Source: Sipunculus nudus (lineage: Eukaryota > Annelida > Sipuncula > Golfingiida > Sipunculidae). From it: a stretch of 64,000 nucleotides of DNA. The notes below the pieces were generated by a model that worked only from the letters and a program-made list of their open reading frames with translations, was not told the DNA's origin and ran no database searches. The position numbers and the translations under genes are program-made. Shown in pieces: positions 1-11,600 of this stretch. The stretch is taken from the NCBI GenBank assembly GCA_026874595.1, contig CM049306.1:66034019-66098018 (forward strand), read 5' to 3'. Position 1 is the first letter of the stretch. The number at the start of each line of letters is the position of its first letter.

Positions 1-840
1 TCCTCAAATTCGCCTGCTTGTTGGTTCTTGCGTCTCACATATAGCATTCTATAGGCCACAGTTTTGACGGAATCCTTTTGAAACTATTACATCTTATGTC
101 TTACACTAATTTCTAAAAATGAATTTTTCATTTTCCTGATATGGCCACTAGTGGGCGCTGCACACGACCCTCACACACATACGATTGTATTGGCCATATC
201 TCTACACCCAAAGCCTCAGTTACATAAGCTATAGCTTATTTTCTTCCTTTGAGTCTTCTCCATAACCTGATTAAGGCATATGGTTTCAATCTTCTGTCAC
301 TTTGTCAGTGTGTCCATCTGTTTGTCCGTTATCCTCAAAGTCGCCTGCTTGCTGGTTTTTACGCCTTACATATAGCATTCTACAGGCCACAGCTTTGACG
401 GAATCCTTTTGAAACTTGGACATCTCATGTCATATACTAATAATACGAAACGCATTTGTCGTCATCGGAATATGTCTGCTAGAGGGCGCTACAGTCGAGC
501 CTCCCAAGTATATCATTAATTCGCCATACCTCCAAAACTGTAAATCTAAATTAGATAAATTATAACTCATTTTCTTCCTTTGAATCTTCTCAATCACCAG
601 GTTATGCCATCTGGTGTCAATCTTGTCTCACAAAGTCAGTATGTCTGTCTGTTCGTCTTTTATTGTCAGCTTTGCCTGCTTGCCTGTTCTTTTGTCTCAT
701 ATGACATTCTACGGGCCACATATTCTCAGCAATGTCCCTGAGAGTCATTCCATTAATAGAAAACCGACAATATGTTCTGTCTGTCCGTCTGTGTTTCACT
801 TCCGATTTCCGGCAAGCGTTCGACCTATGGTCGTCTAGTT
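1..840 (+). repeat. Short LR units (about 330 bp), left block
   Basis: About two and a half degenerate tandem units of roughly 320-340 bp. Each holds a TATAGCATTCTACAGGCCAC-like start, a GAAACT line, a TTTTTCATTTTC stretch, a CTCF-like motif (145-160 and 475-490), CCATATCTCCAAAACTATA, a TAGCTTATTTTCTTCCTTTG segment and a GTCAGTRTGTC(TG) pyrimidine run. The block ends at the boundary module near 809-838. The same block recurs at 16.6-17.77, 24.2-25.02 and 40.7-41.75 kb. The only reading frames are short and rich in VCLSVCLS-type residues from TCTG repeats, so no gene is supported. Confidence 0.85.
809..838. repeat. LR boundary module, example
   Basis: CCGGCAAGCGTTCGACCTAT followed by GGTCGTCTAGTTTG separates LR blocks. 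The core CGACC.TAT.GGTCG is a small hairpin. About 16 copies lie near 809, 3,192, 6,733, 9,105, 12,646, 15,026, 17,753, 20,117, 26,284, 29,749, 32,008, 33,458, 37,409, 39,813, 41,726 and 48,017. To its right there is nearly always a TTTG/TCTG run and then CTCTACAGGCCACAATTTT, while the left side varies. Confidence 0.8.
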
Positions 841-2299
841 TGTTTGTTTGTCTGTCTGTCTGTCTGTCTGTATGTCTGCGCTCTACGAGCCACAATTTTA
901 AAGCAATCGCTCTGAAACTTTTACATTAAGTGTAAAATCGGTTCTTCTCGGGGCCTTTTGTTTTTGGTCATGATCGGTGAAAGGTCAAGGTCAGGGTCAC
1001 CGAAAAACCTAAAATTTTTATTTTCTTCATATCTTCGTCAATAATAATCGTAGCCGCATAATCTGTAGCTCATTTTACTCCTCTTTATGTTAGCTTTCCA
1101 ATTGCTATCAAATTTTTCCGGTCAATTGTTACCATTGTAACGTATTTTGGGGGGAAAATCGGAAAATTCGAAAATTTCACTCCAAATTTCTCATTTTTTA
1201 AGTTAGAGAGGTCTAGTTTTTTGCATTGTGTAGCATTTGATATGCTCTATGGAAAATTAATGCAAGTCTCGCTAAATCTCGTGCCATTTTTCGTCAAACG
1301 AGATTTTTCGAGATTTCATTAAATACGATTTTGAGGTGGCAGTTTTACAGCTAACGTTCTAAAAGTGACATATTTTCTGTTTTTCTGTATTATCTCGAAC
1401 TTGTTTTTTCATTTTTCGAAAATAGCCACCAGGGGGCGTGGTACCAGAAACACTACAACTTTTCATTTTTTCGCAATATCTAAAAAAATATTAAGCATAT
1501 AACAATTTTCTTTGTCGCATCTAAAACTAGGATCATTGCCTTATTCCTTCCTACATATAGCCTTGTGCTGCCGTTACCATGGTTACCAAATGTTGGGGTT
1601 AAACTTGACGATCTGAAAATATGTAGTTTTTGGCTTCTATCTCGGTTAATATTTATGCTTTAAGGGTCTAGTTTTTAGCATAAGGCTGCTTTCTCTTGGT
1701 TCTAAGCCATTTCATTGCAATTCTCATCAAATTTCGCTCGGTTTATTGCCAAACGAGAAATTACGAGATTTCACAGAAATGCTTATAACTTGATCACGGT
1801 TAATGCTAAAATGGAGTAGTTTTCAGCATTTGGTAGTATTTCAGAAGCTGGACATGATTACACTGCTAATCTCGCCACATCTCGTATCATCTCCCGCCAA
1901 ACGAGAATATTTTAGATTTCAAACAAATGTCTTTATGTCGGTCATTTTCATGCTAGATATTTTATTTTTCTATTGTTCAAGAATCATTTGACTAGTTTTA
2001 AGTGATAAAAGTGAATATCTCGTCATATCTCGCACCATTTCTTGTCAAACGAGAACATGGGACCATTCAAAGAAACGCCTATAATTGTGTTATTTTTATG
2101 TGGAAGACTTATAGTTTTCAGCATTTGATAGCGTCTAACATTCTCGGTCACATTATATGATTATATTGTAAGTTTCTTCGAATCTTGCATCGTTTTTCTT
2201 CAAATAAAAAAAGTACATCATATTGCCATGACCATAAGCGATGGCAGTATGTAATAGTAAATGTCTGCAGGGGCATTACATTTGACAGTTGGAGCTTTG
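841..2299 (+). repeat. Long LR composite unit, first copy (partial)
   Basis: First of the long composite units. The order is: TCTG microsatellite, CTACAGGCCACAATTTT start, AAGGTCAAGGTCA near 983-1000, an imperfect X-box-like palindrome at 1128-1141, a TCTCG/CGAGA inverted-repeat module near 1263-1325, a CTCF-like CCACCAGGGGGCGTGG near 1426-1441, a second X-box-like palindrome at 1573-1586, then three more TCTCG/CGAGA modules to about 2060. It aligns at a constant offset of 5,913 bp with 6,754-8,212 but with many substitutions, so it is an older paralogue of that stretch. No coding potential is seen. Confidence 0.8.
1715..2060. repeat. TCTCG/CGAGA inverted-repeat modules, example
   Basis: Modules built as TCTCG..AAATCTCGC....GCCAAACGAGAA.TTACGAGATTTC recur at about 1,720, 1,870 and 2,021, and in every long LR unit. 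Left arms TCTCG pair with right arms CGAGA two or three times per module, so a folded strand could form a bulged stem. Each is preceded by a TAGTTTTTTGCATTAGGTAG-like line, which sets a sub-period of about 150 bp. Confidence 0.75.
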
Positions 2300-2662
2300 T
2301 TCTATGGATGTGCGATGGTCCTTGAAAAGACACAATCCGGATTGATCCCACCTGTGCTTTTGGTGGTGGCCTCTTTTCATTCTTTGTATGGCCGCACTTT
2401 GAGGATTTCAATGCATTGAGAGCTTAATGACCTGTTGTAAAGGATAATCCCTTAAAAAAAAACAAAAAAAAAAAAAACAAAGAGAGAGGCTCCCCGAAAT
2501 GTTACGGAATGCAGAGATAGTGTTGCTGGTAAGCACAATCACAACTATAATATCAGGGACGGATCCCCGATTTGCAGTTGGGTGTGTCAAATCAGGGACG
2601 GATATCCGGTTTGCAATTAGGGGTAGGGGTTAAATATAAATTATACATCATATAATAATAAA

Positions 2663-2668
2663 AATAAA

Positions 2669-2701
<33 letters not shown>
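2663..2701. repeat. (TAA)n microsatellite
   Basis: A run of about 13 TAA/AAT units. The same site in paralogous LR units carries runs near 8,576-8,614, 14,490-14,535, 19,578-19,618 and 25,743-25,783, with different lengths and flanking A-runs. It sits just after a GGGGTTAAATATAAATTATA segment in every copy. The tract arose before the units were duplicated and has since varied in length. Confidence 0.9.
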
Positions 2702-2702
<1 letters not shown>

Positions 2703-4904
2703 TACTAATAAAATTTCGCGAAGCTTACTTTTATCATTTTGGTAAATAACCACCCAGATGCCGCTGCAGTAATCATTATTGTACCATATCTCCAAAACTA
2801 TAAACTGTGTCACAACTTTGATTGTAGCATCTGAAACTAGATTGAATGCGTTTATCCTCTTGGTTACTCTTTCATATTCTTCCCTTACCATAGTGACCTA
2901 ATGTAGGTTACAATTCATGAAATTCAAAGTATGAAGAATTATTCGAATAGACTGTGGCTTATTTTATTCATGCTTTCAATTTTGTATGGCATGAGTACAC
3001 GACCTTCACCTGGAGTTTTTTTTCTGTCTGTCTGTCTGTTTGTCTGTCTACTCGTCTGCGACTTTTGAAAATCAGTAAAACCACATAAAGATGTGCTTAT
3101 GTTTTCCAAACAATAGGGGTTGGTCATTTGACCTGTTCCAAATGTTTTTTGCCTTTCTGCTGTTTGTTGTCTGTTAGTTTGACTTTCTAATTTCTACTTC
3201 CGGCAAGTCCCGACCTATGGTCGTCTAGTTTGTTTGTTTGTCTGTCTGTCTGTTTGTTTGTTAGTGCTCTACAGGCCACAATTCTGAAGCAATCGCCCTG
3301 AAACTTATAGAAAAAGTGTAAAATCGAAAACCCTGGGTGCCTATTGTTTTTGGCCTTGAACGGTTCAAGGTCAAGGTTAGGGTCCCTGAAAACCCTTAAA
3401 ACGGGTTTTCCTTCATATCTTTGTGAATAATAATAATCGTAGCGGCTTAATCTTTAGCTCATTTTATTCCTCATCATGTTACCTTTCCACATGCTAGCAA
3501 ATATCTCTGATCATTCCTTACCATAGTAACGTATTTTTGGGAAGAAATGATAGAATCCGATATTTTCTTTCTAAATTTTTCATTTTTAAAGCTAGAGAGT
3601 TCTAGTTTTTTGCATCAGGTAGTATTTCATGAGCTGTTTATGATACAACTGTAAATCTCGCAAAATCTCGCACTGTTTCTCGTCAAACGAGAGTTTTCTA
3701 TATTTCATTTTATATGACCTGCAGGTTGCATTTTTTTAACAATGGCTTTGAAATTAATGAATTTTGTGTTATTTATAAATATCTCGAAATTGTTTTTTCA
3801 TTTTTTGAAAATAGCCACCAGGAGGCGTGGTACTGGAAACACTACAACTTATCATTTTTCCGCAATATCTTAAAAATTATTAAGCATATAACAATTTTTT
3901 TTGTCGCATCTAAAACTAGAATCATTGCCTTATTCCTTCGTACATTTAGCCATGTGCTGCCGTTACCGTGGTTATCAAATTTTGGGGTAAAACTTGACAA
4001 TCTGAAAATATGTAGTTTTTGGCTTCTATCTCGGTTGATATTTATGTTTTAAGGGTCTAGTTTTTTGCATAAGGCTGCTTCCTCTTGGTTCTCAGTCATT
4101 CAATTGCAGGTCTCGTCAAATCTCGCTCGGTTTATTGCCAAACGAGAATTTACGAGATTTCACAGAAATGCTTATAACTTGATCAGGGTTAATGCCAAAA
4201 TGGAGTAGTTTTCAGCATTTGGTAGCATTTCAGAAGCCGGACATGATTATACTGCAAATCTCGCCACATCTCGTATCATCTCCCGCCAAACGAGAATATT
4301 TTAGATTTCGAACAAATGTCTTTATCTCGGTCATTTTCATGCTAGAAATTTTTTTTTCTATTGTTCAAGAATCATTTGACTAGTTTTAAGTGACAAAAGT
4401 GAATATCTCGTAAAATCTCGCACCATTTGTCCTCAAACGAGAACAGAGGACCATTTAAACAAATGCCTATAATGCTGTCATTTTTTACACTACAGATATA
4501 TAGTTTTCAGCATGTGACAGCGTCTGACACTCTCAATCACATCATGTGATTTTATTGCAATTCTCGTCAAATCTTGCCTCGTTTTTCATCAAATGATGAA
4601 AATACAGCCAATTGCCGTGAGCACAAGTGGCTTCAGGGTTGACCGGTAAGTGCCGGCAAGGCTATTACAGTTGCATGTTGGCGTGCGCGGTCGTCCATGA
4701 ATCTCACAAAGCAGCATTGAATAGAGTACAAAAGCTACTAAATGTGGAGGGAACACACCTGTGATTTTTATTGTGTCCCCTTGTGCGGCCACTTGTGTTG
4801 CCAGGAACCACTGGCAAATCTTTGAAACCAGGGACGGATCCCCGATTTTGTAGAAGGGTGTGTCAAAATATGGGCTGATCCCTGGTTTAGCAGTTGGGGG
4901 CAGG

Positions 4905-6080
4905 GGTAAAATTTTAATTATACATCAAATATATATATTAAAATAAAATATCTGGAAACTTATTTTTTTCCTTTTAGAAAATAGCCCCCAGATGGCGCTG
5001 CAGCAATCATTATTATGCCATATCTCCAAAACTATAGACAGTGTCACAACATTGATTGCAGCTTCTGAAACTATATTTAATGCGTTTAACCTTGTCGGGA
5101 CTCTGTCGTATTCTGCGGGGGTTAAATTTTAATTATACATAAAATATATATAATAAAAATTAAAATATCGCGAAACTATTTTTTTCCCTTTCAGATGGCG
5201 CTGCAGCAATCATTATTATGCCATATCTCCAAAACTATAGACAGTGTCACAACATTGATTGCAGCTTCTGAAACTATATTTAATGCGTTTAACCTTGTCG
5301 GGACTCTGTCGTATTCTGCGGGGGTTAAATTTTAATTATACATAAAATATATATAATAAAAATTAAAATATCGCGAAACTATTTTTTTCCCTTTCAGATG
5401 GCGCTGCAGCAATCATTATTGTGCCATATCTCCAAAACTATAGACAGTGTCACAACATTGATTGCAGCTTTTGAAAATATATTTAATGCGTTTAACCTTG
5501 TGGGGACTCTGTCGTATTCTGCGGGGGTTAAATTTTAATTATACATAAAATATATATAATAAAAATTAAAATATCGCGAAACTATTTTTTTTCCTATCAG
5601 ATGGCGCTGCAGCACTCATTATTGTGCCATATCTCCAAAACTATAGACAGTGTCACAACATTGATTGCAGCTTCTGAAACTAGATTTAAAGCGTTTAACC
5701 TCGTGGGGGCTCTGTCGTATTCCGCGGGGGTTAAATTTTAATTATACATAATATATATATAATTAAAAATAAAATATCTCGAAATTATTTTTTTCCTTTC
5801 AGATGGCACTGCAGTAATCATTATTGTGCCATATCTCCAAAACTATAGACGGTGTCACAACATTGATTGCAGCTTTTGAACCAAGATTTAATGCGTTTTC
5901 CTCGTGGGGATATTGTCATATTCTGCAGAAGTTTAAATTTAATTATACATCAAATATTTATTATAAAAAAATAAAATATCTCGAAACTTATTTTTTCTCC
6001 TTTTAATAACAGCCGCCAGATGGCGCTGCAGCAATCATTATTTTGCCATATCTATAAAACTATATATAGTGTCACAACAT
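4905..6080 (+). repeat. Tandem array of ~203-bp units
   Basis: Five to six tandem units. The GATGGCGCTGCAG core starts at 4,991, 5,194, 5,398, 5,600, 5,802 and 6,019, giving spacings of 203, 204, 202, 202 and 217. Each unit runs GGGGGTTAAATTTTAATTAT, an AT stretch with ATATATAATAAAAA, a pyrimidine tract, the core, TCTCCAAAACTATAGACAGT, then GTTTAACCTTGTGGGGACTC. Units 2 to 5 lack the 5' half of the CTCF-like motif (AGCCGCC is replaced by CTTTC). The array is repeated at 10,818-11,993 in the second copy. Confidence 0.9.
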
Positions 6081-6397
6081 TGATTGCAGCATCTGAAACT
6101 AGATTTAATGGGTTTATCCTCGTGAAGACTCTGTCATATTCTTCCGTTACCATGGGGGCCTGATATAGGTTACAATTAAATTCTTCTTTTTCCTGAAATT
6201 CAAAATATGAAGATTATTCTAATTGACTGACGCTTATTTTATTCATGCTTTCCATTCTCCATGACAAGAGTACATTGCCTACACATGGAGTTATTTTCCG
6301 TCTGTCTGTCTACTCATTTGCGGCTATTCAAAAATCAGCGAAATCACATAAAAATGCGCTTCCATTTTAACCATGATAGCGGTTGTTCATTTGATCA

Positions 6398-6735
6398 GAT
6401 CCAAACGCTCCCTGTCTGTCTGCCTAGTAACTGTCCGTCTGTTTCGCTGTCTTATTTCCGGCTATTTCCGGAACTAGATTTAATGCATTTTACCTGGTGG
6501 GGACTCTGTCGTATTCTGCGGGGGTTAAATTTTAATTATACATCAAATATATATAATAAAAAAATAAAATATCTCGAAACTTTTTTTTGTCCTTTTAGAA
6601 ATAGCCGCCAGATGGCGCTGCAGCAATCATTATTGTGCCATATCTCCAAAACTATAGACAGTGTTAAACGTTCCCTGTCTGTCTGCCTAGTAACTGTCCG
6701 TCTGTTTCGCTGTCTTATTACCGGCCATTTCCGGC
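6398..6735 (+). repeat. 267-bp local duplication with hybrid junction
   Basis: The stretch from AAACGCTCCCTGTCTGTCTG at about 6,398 recurs as AAACGTTCCCTGTCTGTCTG about 267 bp downstream. Between the copies, TTTCCGG joins GAACTAGATTTAATGC, fusing the LR boundary to the interior of the ~203-bp unit. The same arrangement is seen near 37,079-37,420, so it arose once and was later spread with its host unit. Confidence 0.7.
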
Positions 6736-7041
6736 AAGCGTTCGACCTATGGTCGTCTAGTTTGTTTGTTTGTTTGTCTGTCTGTATGTCTGCGCGCTAC
6801 AGGCCACAATTTTAAAGCAATCGCTCTGAAACTTTTACATTAAGCGTAAAATCGGTTCTTCTCGGAGCCTATCGTTTTTGGCCATGACCGTTCAAAGGTC
6901 AAGGTCAGGGTTACCAAAAACCCTTAAAACAGATTTTTCTTCATATCTTCGTCAATAATAATCGTAGCTGCTAAATCTGTAGCTCATTTTATTCCTCATT
7001 ATGTTAGCTTTCCATGTTATAGCAAATATGTCCGGTCAATG

Positions 7042-7055
7042 GTTACCATGGTAAC
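7042..7055. promoter_or_regulatory. X-box-like palindrome (RFX-type)
   Basis: GTTACCATGGTAAC is a perfect 14-bp palindrome that matches the RFX X-box consensus GTNRCC(N)RGYAAC. Exact or one-to-two-base variants recur at the equivalent place in other long units: 1,128; 1,573; 7,486; 12,955; 16,124; 18,064; 27,381; 30,051; 33,762; 34,206; 35,219; 35,665; 38,134; 40,121. It usually follows a GGTCAATG or TGTGCTGCC segment and precedes ATTTTGGGG. Whether RFX proteins bind here is untested. Confidence 0.55.
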
Positions 7056-8212
7056 GTATTTTGGGGGAAAATCAGAAAATTCGAAAATTTCCATCCAAAT
7101 TTCTCATTTTTTAAGTTAGAGAGCTCTAGTTTTTTGCATTATGTAGCATTTTATACGCTCTGTGCTAAATTAATTTAAGTCTCGCAAAATCTCGTGCCAT
7201 TTGTCGTCAAATGAGACTTTTCGAGATTTCATTAAATACGATATAGAGGTCTCAGATTTACAGCTGAGGTTCTGAAAGTGACAAATTTTCTGGTGTTCTG
7301 TATTATCTCGAACTTGTTTTTTCATTTTTCGAAAATAGCCACCAGGGGGCGTGGTACTGGAAACACTACAACTTAGCATTTTTCCGCAATATCTTAAAAA
7401 ATATTAAGCAAATAACAATTTTTTTTGTCGCATCTAAAACTAGGATCATTGCCTTATTCCATCCGACATATAGCCTTGTGCGGCCGTTGCCATGGTTACC
7501 AAATTTTTGGGTTAAACTTGACGATCTGAAAATATGTAGTTTTTGGCTTCTATCTCCGTCAATATTTATGTTTTAAAGGTCTAGTTTTTTGCATAAGGCT
7601 GCTTTCTCTTGGTTCTAAGCCATTTAATTGCAAGTCTCGTCAAATCTCGCTCGGTTTATTGCCAAACGAGAAATTACGAGATTTCACAGAAATGCTTATA
7701 GCTTGATCACGGTTAATGCTAAAATGGAGTAGTTTTCAGCATTTGGTAGCATTTCAGAAGCTGGACATGATTACACTGCAAATCTCGCTACATCTCGTAT
7801 CATCTCCCGCCAAACGAGAATATTTTAGATTTCAAACAAATGTCTTTATCTCGGTCATTTTCATGCTAGACATTTTATTTTTCTATTGTTCAAGAATCAT
7901 TTGACTGGTTTTAAGTGACAATAGTGAATATCTTGTCATATCTCGCACCATTTCTTGTCAAACGAGAACATGGGACCATTCAAAGAAACGTCTATAATTG
8001 TGTTATTCTTATGTGGAAGACTTATAGTTTTCAGCATTTGATAGCGTCTACCATTCTCGGTTATATTATATGATTATATTGTAGGTTTCTTCATATCTTG
8101 CATCGTTTTACTTCAAATAAAAAAATTACATCCAATTGCCATGACCAAAAGCCATGGCAGTATGTGATAGTAAATGTCGGCAGGGGCATTACATTTGACA
8201 GTTAGAGCTTTT

Positions 8213-8581
8213 TTCTATGGATGTGCGATGGTCCTTGAAAAGACACAATCCGGATTGATCCCACCTGTGCTTTTGGTGGTGGCCTCTTTTCATTCTTTGT
8301 ATGGCCGCACTTTGAGGATTTCAATGCATTGAGAGCTTAATGACCTGTTGTAAAGGATAATCCCTTAAAAAAAAACAAAAAAAAAAAAAACAAAGAGAGA
8401 GGCTCCCCGAAATGTTACGGAATGCAGAGATAGTGTTGCTGGTAAGCACAATCACAACTATAATATCAGGGACGGATCCCCGATTTGCAGTTGGGTGTGT
8501 CAAATCAGGGACGGATATCCGGTTTGCAATTAGGGGTAGGGGTTAAATATAAATTATACATCATATAATAATAAAAATAAA

Positions 8582-8615
<34 letters not shown>

Positions 8616-11600
8616 TACTAATAAAATTTCGCGAAGCTTACTTTTATCATTTTGGTAAATAACCACCCAGATGCCGCTGCAGTAATCATTATTGTACCAT
8701 ATCTCCAAAACTATAAACTGTGTCACAACTTTGATTGTAGCATCTGAAACTAGATTGAATGCGTTTATCCTCTTGGTTACTCTTTCATATTCTTCCCTTA
8801 CCATAGTGACCTAATGTAGGTTACAATTCATGAAATTCAAAGTATGAAGAATTATTCGAATAGACTGTGGCTTATTTTATTCATGCTTTCAATTTTGTAT
8901 GGCATGAGTACACGACCTTCACCTGGAGTTTTTTTTCTGTCTGTCTGTCTGTTTGTCTGTCTACTCGTCTGCGACTTTTGAAAATCAGTAAAACCACATA
9001 AAGATGTGCTTATGTTTTCCAAACAATAGGGGTTGGTCATTTGACCTGTTCCAAATGTTTTTTGCCTTTCTGCTGTTTGTTGTCTGTTAGTTTGACTTTC
9101 TAATTTCTACTTCCGGCAAGTCCCGACCTATGGTCGTCTAGTTTGTTTGTTTGTCTGTCTGTCTGTTTGTTTGTTAGTGCTCTACAGGCCACAATTCTGA
9201 AGCAATCGCCCTGAAACTTATAGAAAAAGTGTAAAATCGAAAACCCTGGGTGCCTATTGTTTTTGGCCTTGAACGGTTCAAGGTCAAGGTTAGGGTCCCT
9301 GAAAACCCTTAAAACGGGTTTTCCTTCATATCTTTGTGAATAATAATAATCGTAGCGGCTTAATCTTTAGCTCATTTTATTCCTCATCATGTTACCTTTC
9401 CACATGCTAGCAAATATCTCTGATCATTCCTTACCATAGTAACGTATTTTTGGGAAGAAATGATAGAATCCGATATTTTCTTTCTAAATTTTTCATTTTT
9501 AAAGCTAGAGAGTTCTAGTTTTTTGCATCAGGTAGTATTTCATGAGCTGTTTATGATACAACTGTAAATCTCGCAAAATCTCGCACTGTTTCTCGTCAAA
9601 CGAGAGTTTTCTATATTTCATTTTATATGACCTGCAGGTTGCATTTTTTTAACAATGGCTTTGAAATTAATGAATTTTGTGTTATTTATAAATATCTCGA
9701 AATTGTTTTTTCATTTTTTGAAAATAGCCACCAGGAGGCGTGGTACTGGAAACACTACAACTTATCATTTTTCCGCAATATCTTAAAAATTATTAAGCAT
9801 ATAACAATTTTTTTTGTCGCATCTAAAACTAGAATCATTGCCTTATTCCTTCGTACATTTAGCCATGTGCTGCCGTTACCGTGGTTATCAAATTTTGGGG
9901 TAAAACTTGACAATCTGAAAATATGTAGTTTTTGGCTTCTATCTCGGTTGATATTTATGTTTTAAGGGTCTAGTTTTTTGCATAAGGCTGCTTCCTCTTG
10001 GTTCTCAGTCATTCAATTGCAGGTCTCGTCAAATCTCGCTCGGTTTATTGCCAAACGAGAATTTACGAGATTTCACAGAAATGCTTATAACTTGATCAGG
10101 GTTAATGCCAAAATGGAGTAGTTTTCAGCATTTGGTAGCATTTCAGAAGCCGGACATGATTATACTGCAAATCTCGCCACATCTCGTATCATCTCCCGCC
10201 AAACGAGAATATTTTAGATTTCGAACAAATGTCTTTATCTCGGTCATTTTCATGCTAGAAATTTTTTTTTCTATTGTTCAAGAATCATTTGACTAGTTTT
10301 AAGTGACAAAAGTGAATATCTCGTAAAATCTCGCACCATTTGTCCTCAAACGAGAACAGAGGACCATTTAAACAAATGCCTATAATGCTGTCATTTTTTA
10401 CACTACAGATATATAGTTTTCAGCATGTGACAGCGTCTGACACTCTCAATCACATCATGTGATTTTATTGCAATTCTCGTCAAATCTTGCCTCGTTTTTC
10501 ATCAAATGATGAAAATACAGCCAATTGCCGTGAGCACAAGTGGCTTCAGGGTTGACCGGTAAGTGCCGGCAAGGCTATTACAGTTGCATGTTGGCGTGCG
10601 CGGTCGTCCATGAATCTCACAAAGCAGCATTGAATAGAGTACAAAAGCTACTAAATGTGGAGGGAACACACCTGTGATTTTTATTGTGTCCCCTTGTGCG
10701 GCCACTTGTGTTGCCAGGAACCACTGGCAAATCTTTGAAACCAGGGACGGATCCCCGATTTTGTAGAAGGGTGTGTCAAAATATGGGCTGATCCCTGGTT
10801 TAGCAGTTGGGGGCAGGGGTAAAATTTTAATTATACATCAAATATATATATTAAAATAAAATATCTGGAAACTTATTTTTTTCCTTTTAGAAAATAGCCC
10901 CCAGATGGCGCTGCAGCAATCATTATTATGCCATATCTCCAAAACTATAGACAGTGTCACAACATTGATTGCAGCTTCTGAAACTATATTTAATGCGTTT
11001 AACCTTGTCGGGACTCTGTCGTATTCTGCGGGGGTTAAATTTTAATTATACATAAAATATATATAATAAAAATTAAAATATCGCGAAACTATTTTTTTCC
11101 CTTTCAGATGGCGCTGCAGCAATCATTATTATGCCATATCTCCAAAACTATAGACAGTGTCACAACATTGATTGCAGCTTCTGAAACTATATTTAATGCG
11201 TTTAACCTTGTCGGGACTCTGTCGTATTCTGCGGGGGTTAAATTTTAATTATACATAAAATATATATAATAAAAATTAAAATATCGCGAAACTATTTTTT
11301 TCCCTTTCAGATGGCGCTGCAGCAATCATTATTGTGCCATATCTCCAAAACTATAGACAGTGTCACAACATTGATTGCAGCTTTTGAAAATATATTTAAT
11401 GCGTTTAACCTTGTGGGGACTCTGTCGTATTCTGCGGGGGTTAAATTTTAATTATACATAAAATATATATAATAAAAATTAAAATATCGCGAAACTATTT
11501 TTTTTCCTATCAGATGGCGCTGCAGCACTCATTATTGTGCCATATCTCCAAAACTATAGACAGTGTCACAACATTGATTGCAGCTTCTGAAACTAGATTT

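Larger units (their letters stand above)
2300..8212. repeat. 5,913-bp tandem duplication, copy 1
   Basis: This stretch is repeated at 8,213-14,125 with a constant offset of 5,913 and no indel. The only substitution found by eye is G at 6,470 versus A at 12,383. It contains an A-rich tract (2,452-2,484), a TAA microsatellite (about 2,663-2,701), a boundary module (3,192-3,233), CTCF-like motifs (about 3,815, 4,985, 6,012, 6,604, 7,339), the roughly 203-bp array (4,905-6,080) and the perfect X-box-like palindrome at 7,042-7,055. All its short reading frames recur identically in copy 2 and look like translated repeat. Confidence 0.92.

Noticed and set aside
809-838. Bona fide Helitron 3' terminus
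   Set aside because: The hairpin is short and too close to CTAG. No matching 5' TC end or A/T target was established, so it is kept only as a hypothesis in the findings.
614-929. Overlapping frames giving VCLSVCLSVC-type cysteine/serine-rich peptides
   Set aside because: They are translations of TCTG/TTTG microsatellites, occur on both strands and recur in every LR block.
3714-4052. 112-codon frame repeated identically at 9,627
   Set aside because: The identity comes from the recent 5.9-kb duplication. Older paralogous units do not keep the frame open.
6261-6815. 184-codon frame, the longest in the window
   Set aside because: It spans microsatellite, ~203-bp repeat and boundary module. In the 37-kb paralogue the frame is broken and shifted.
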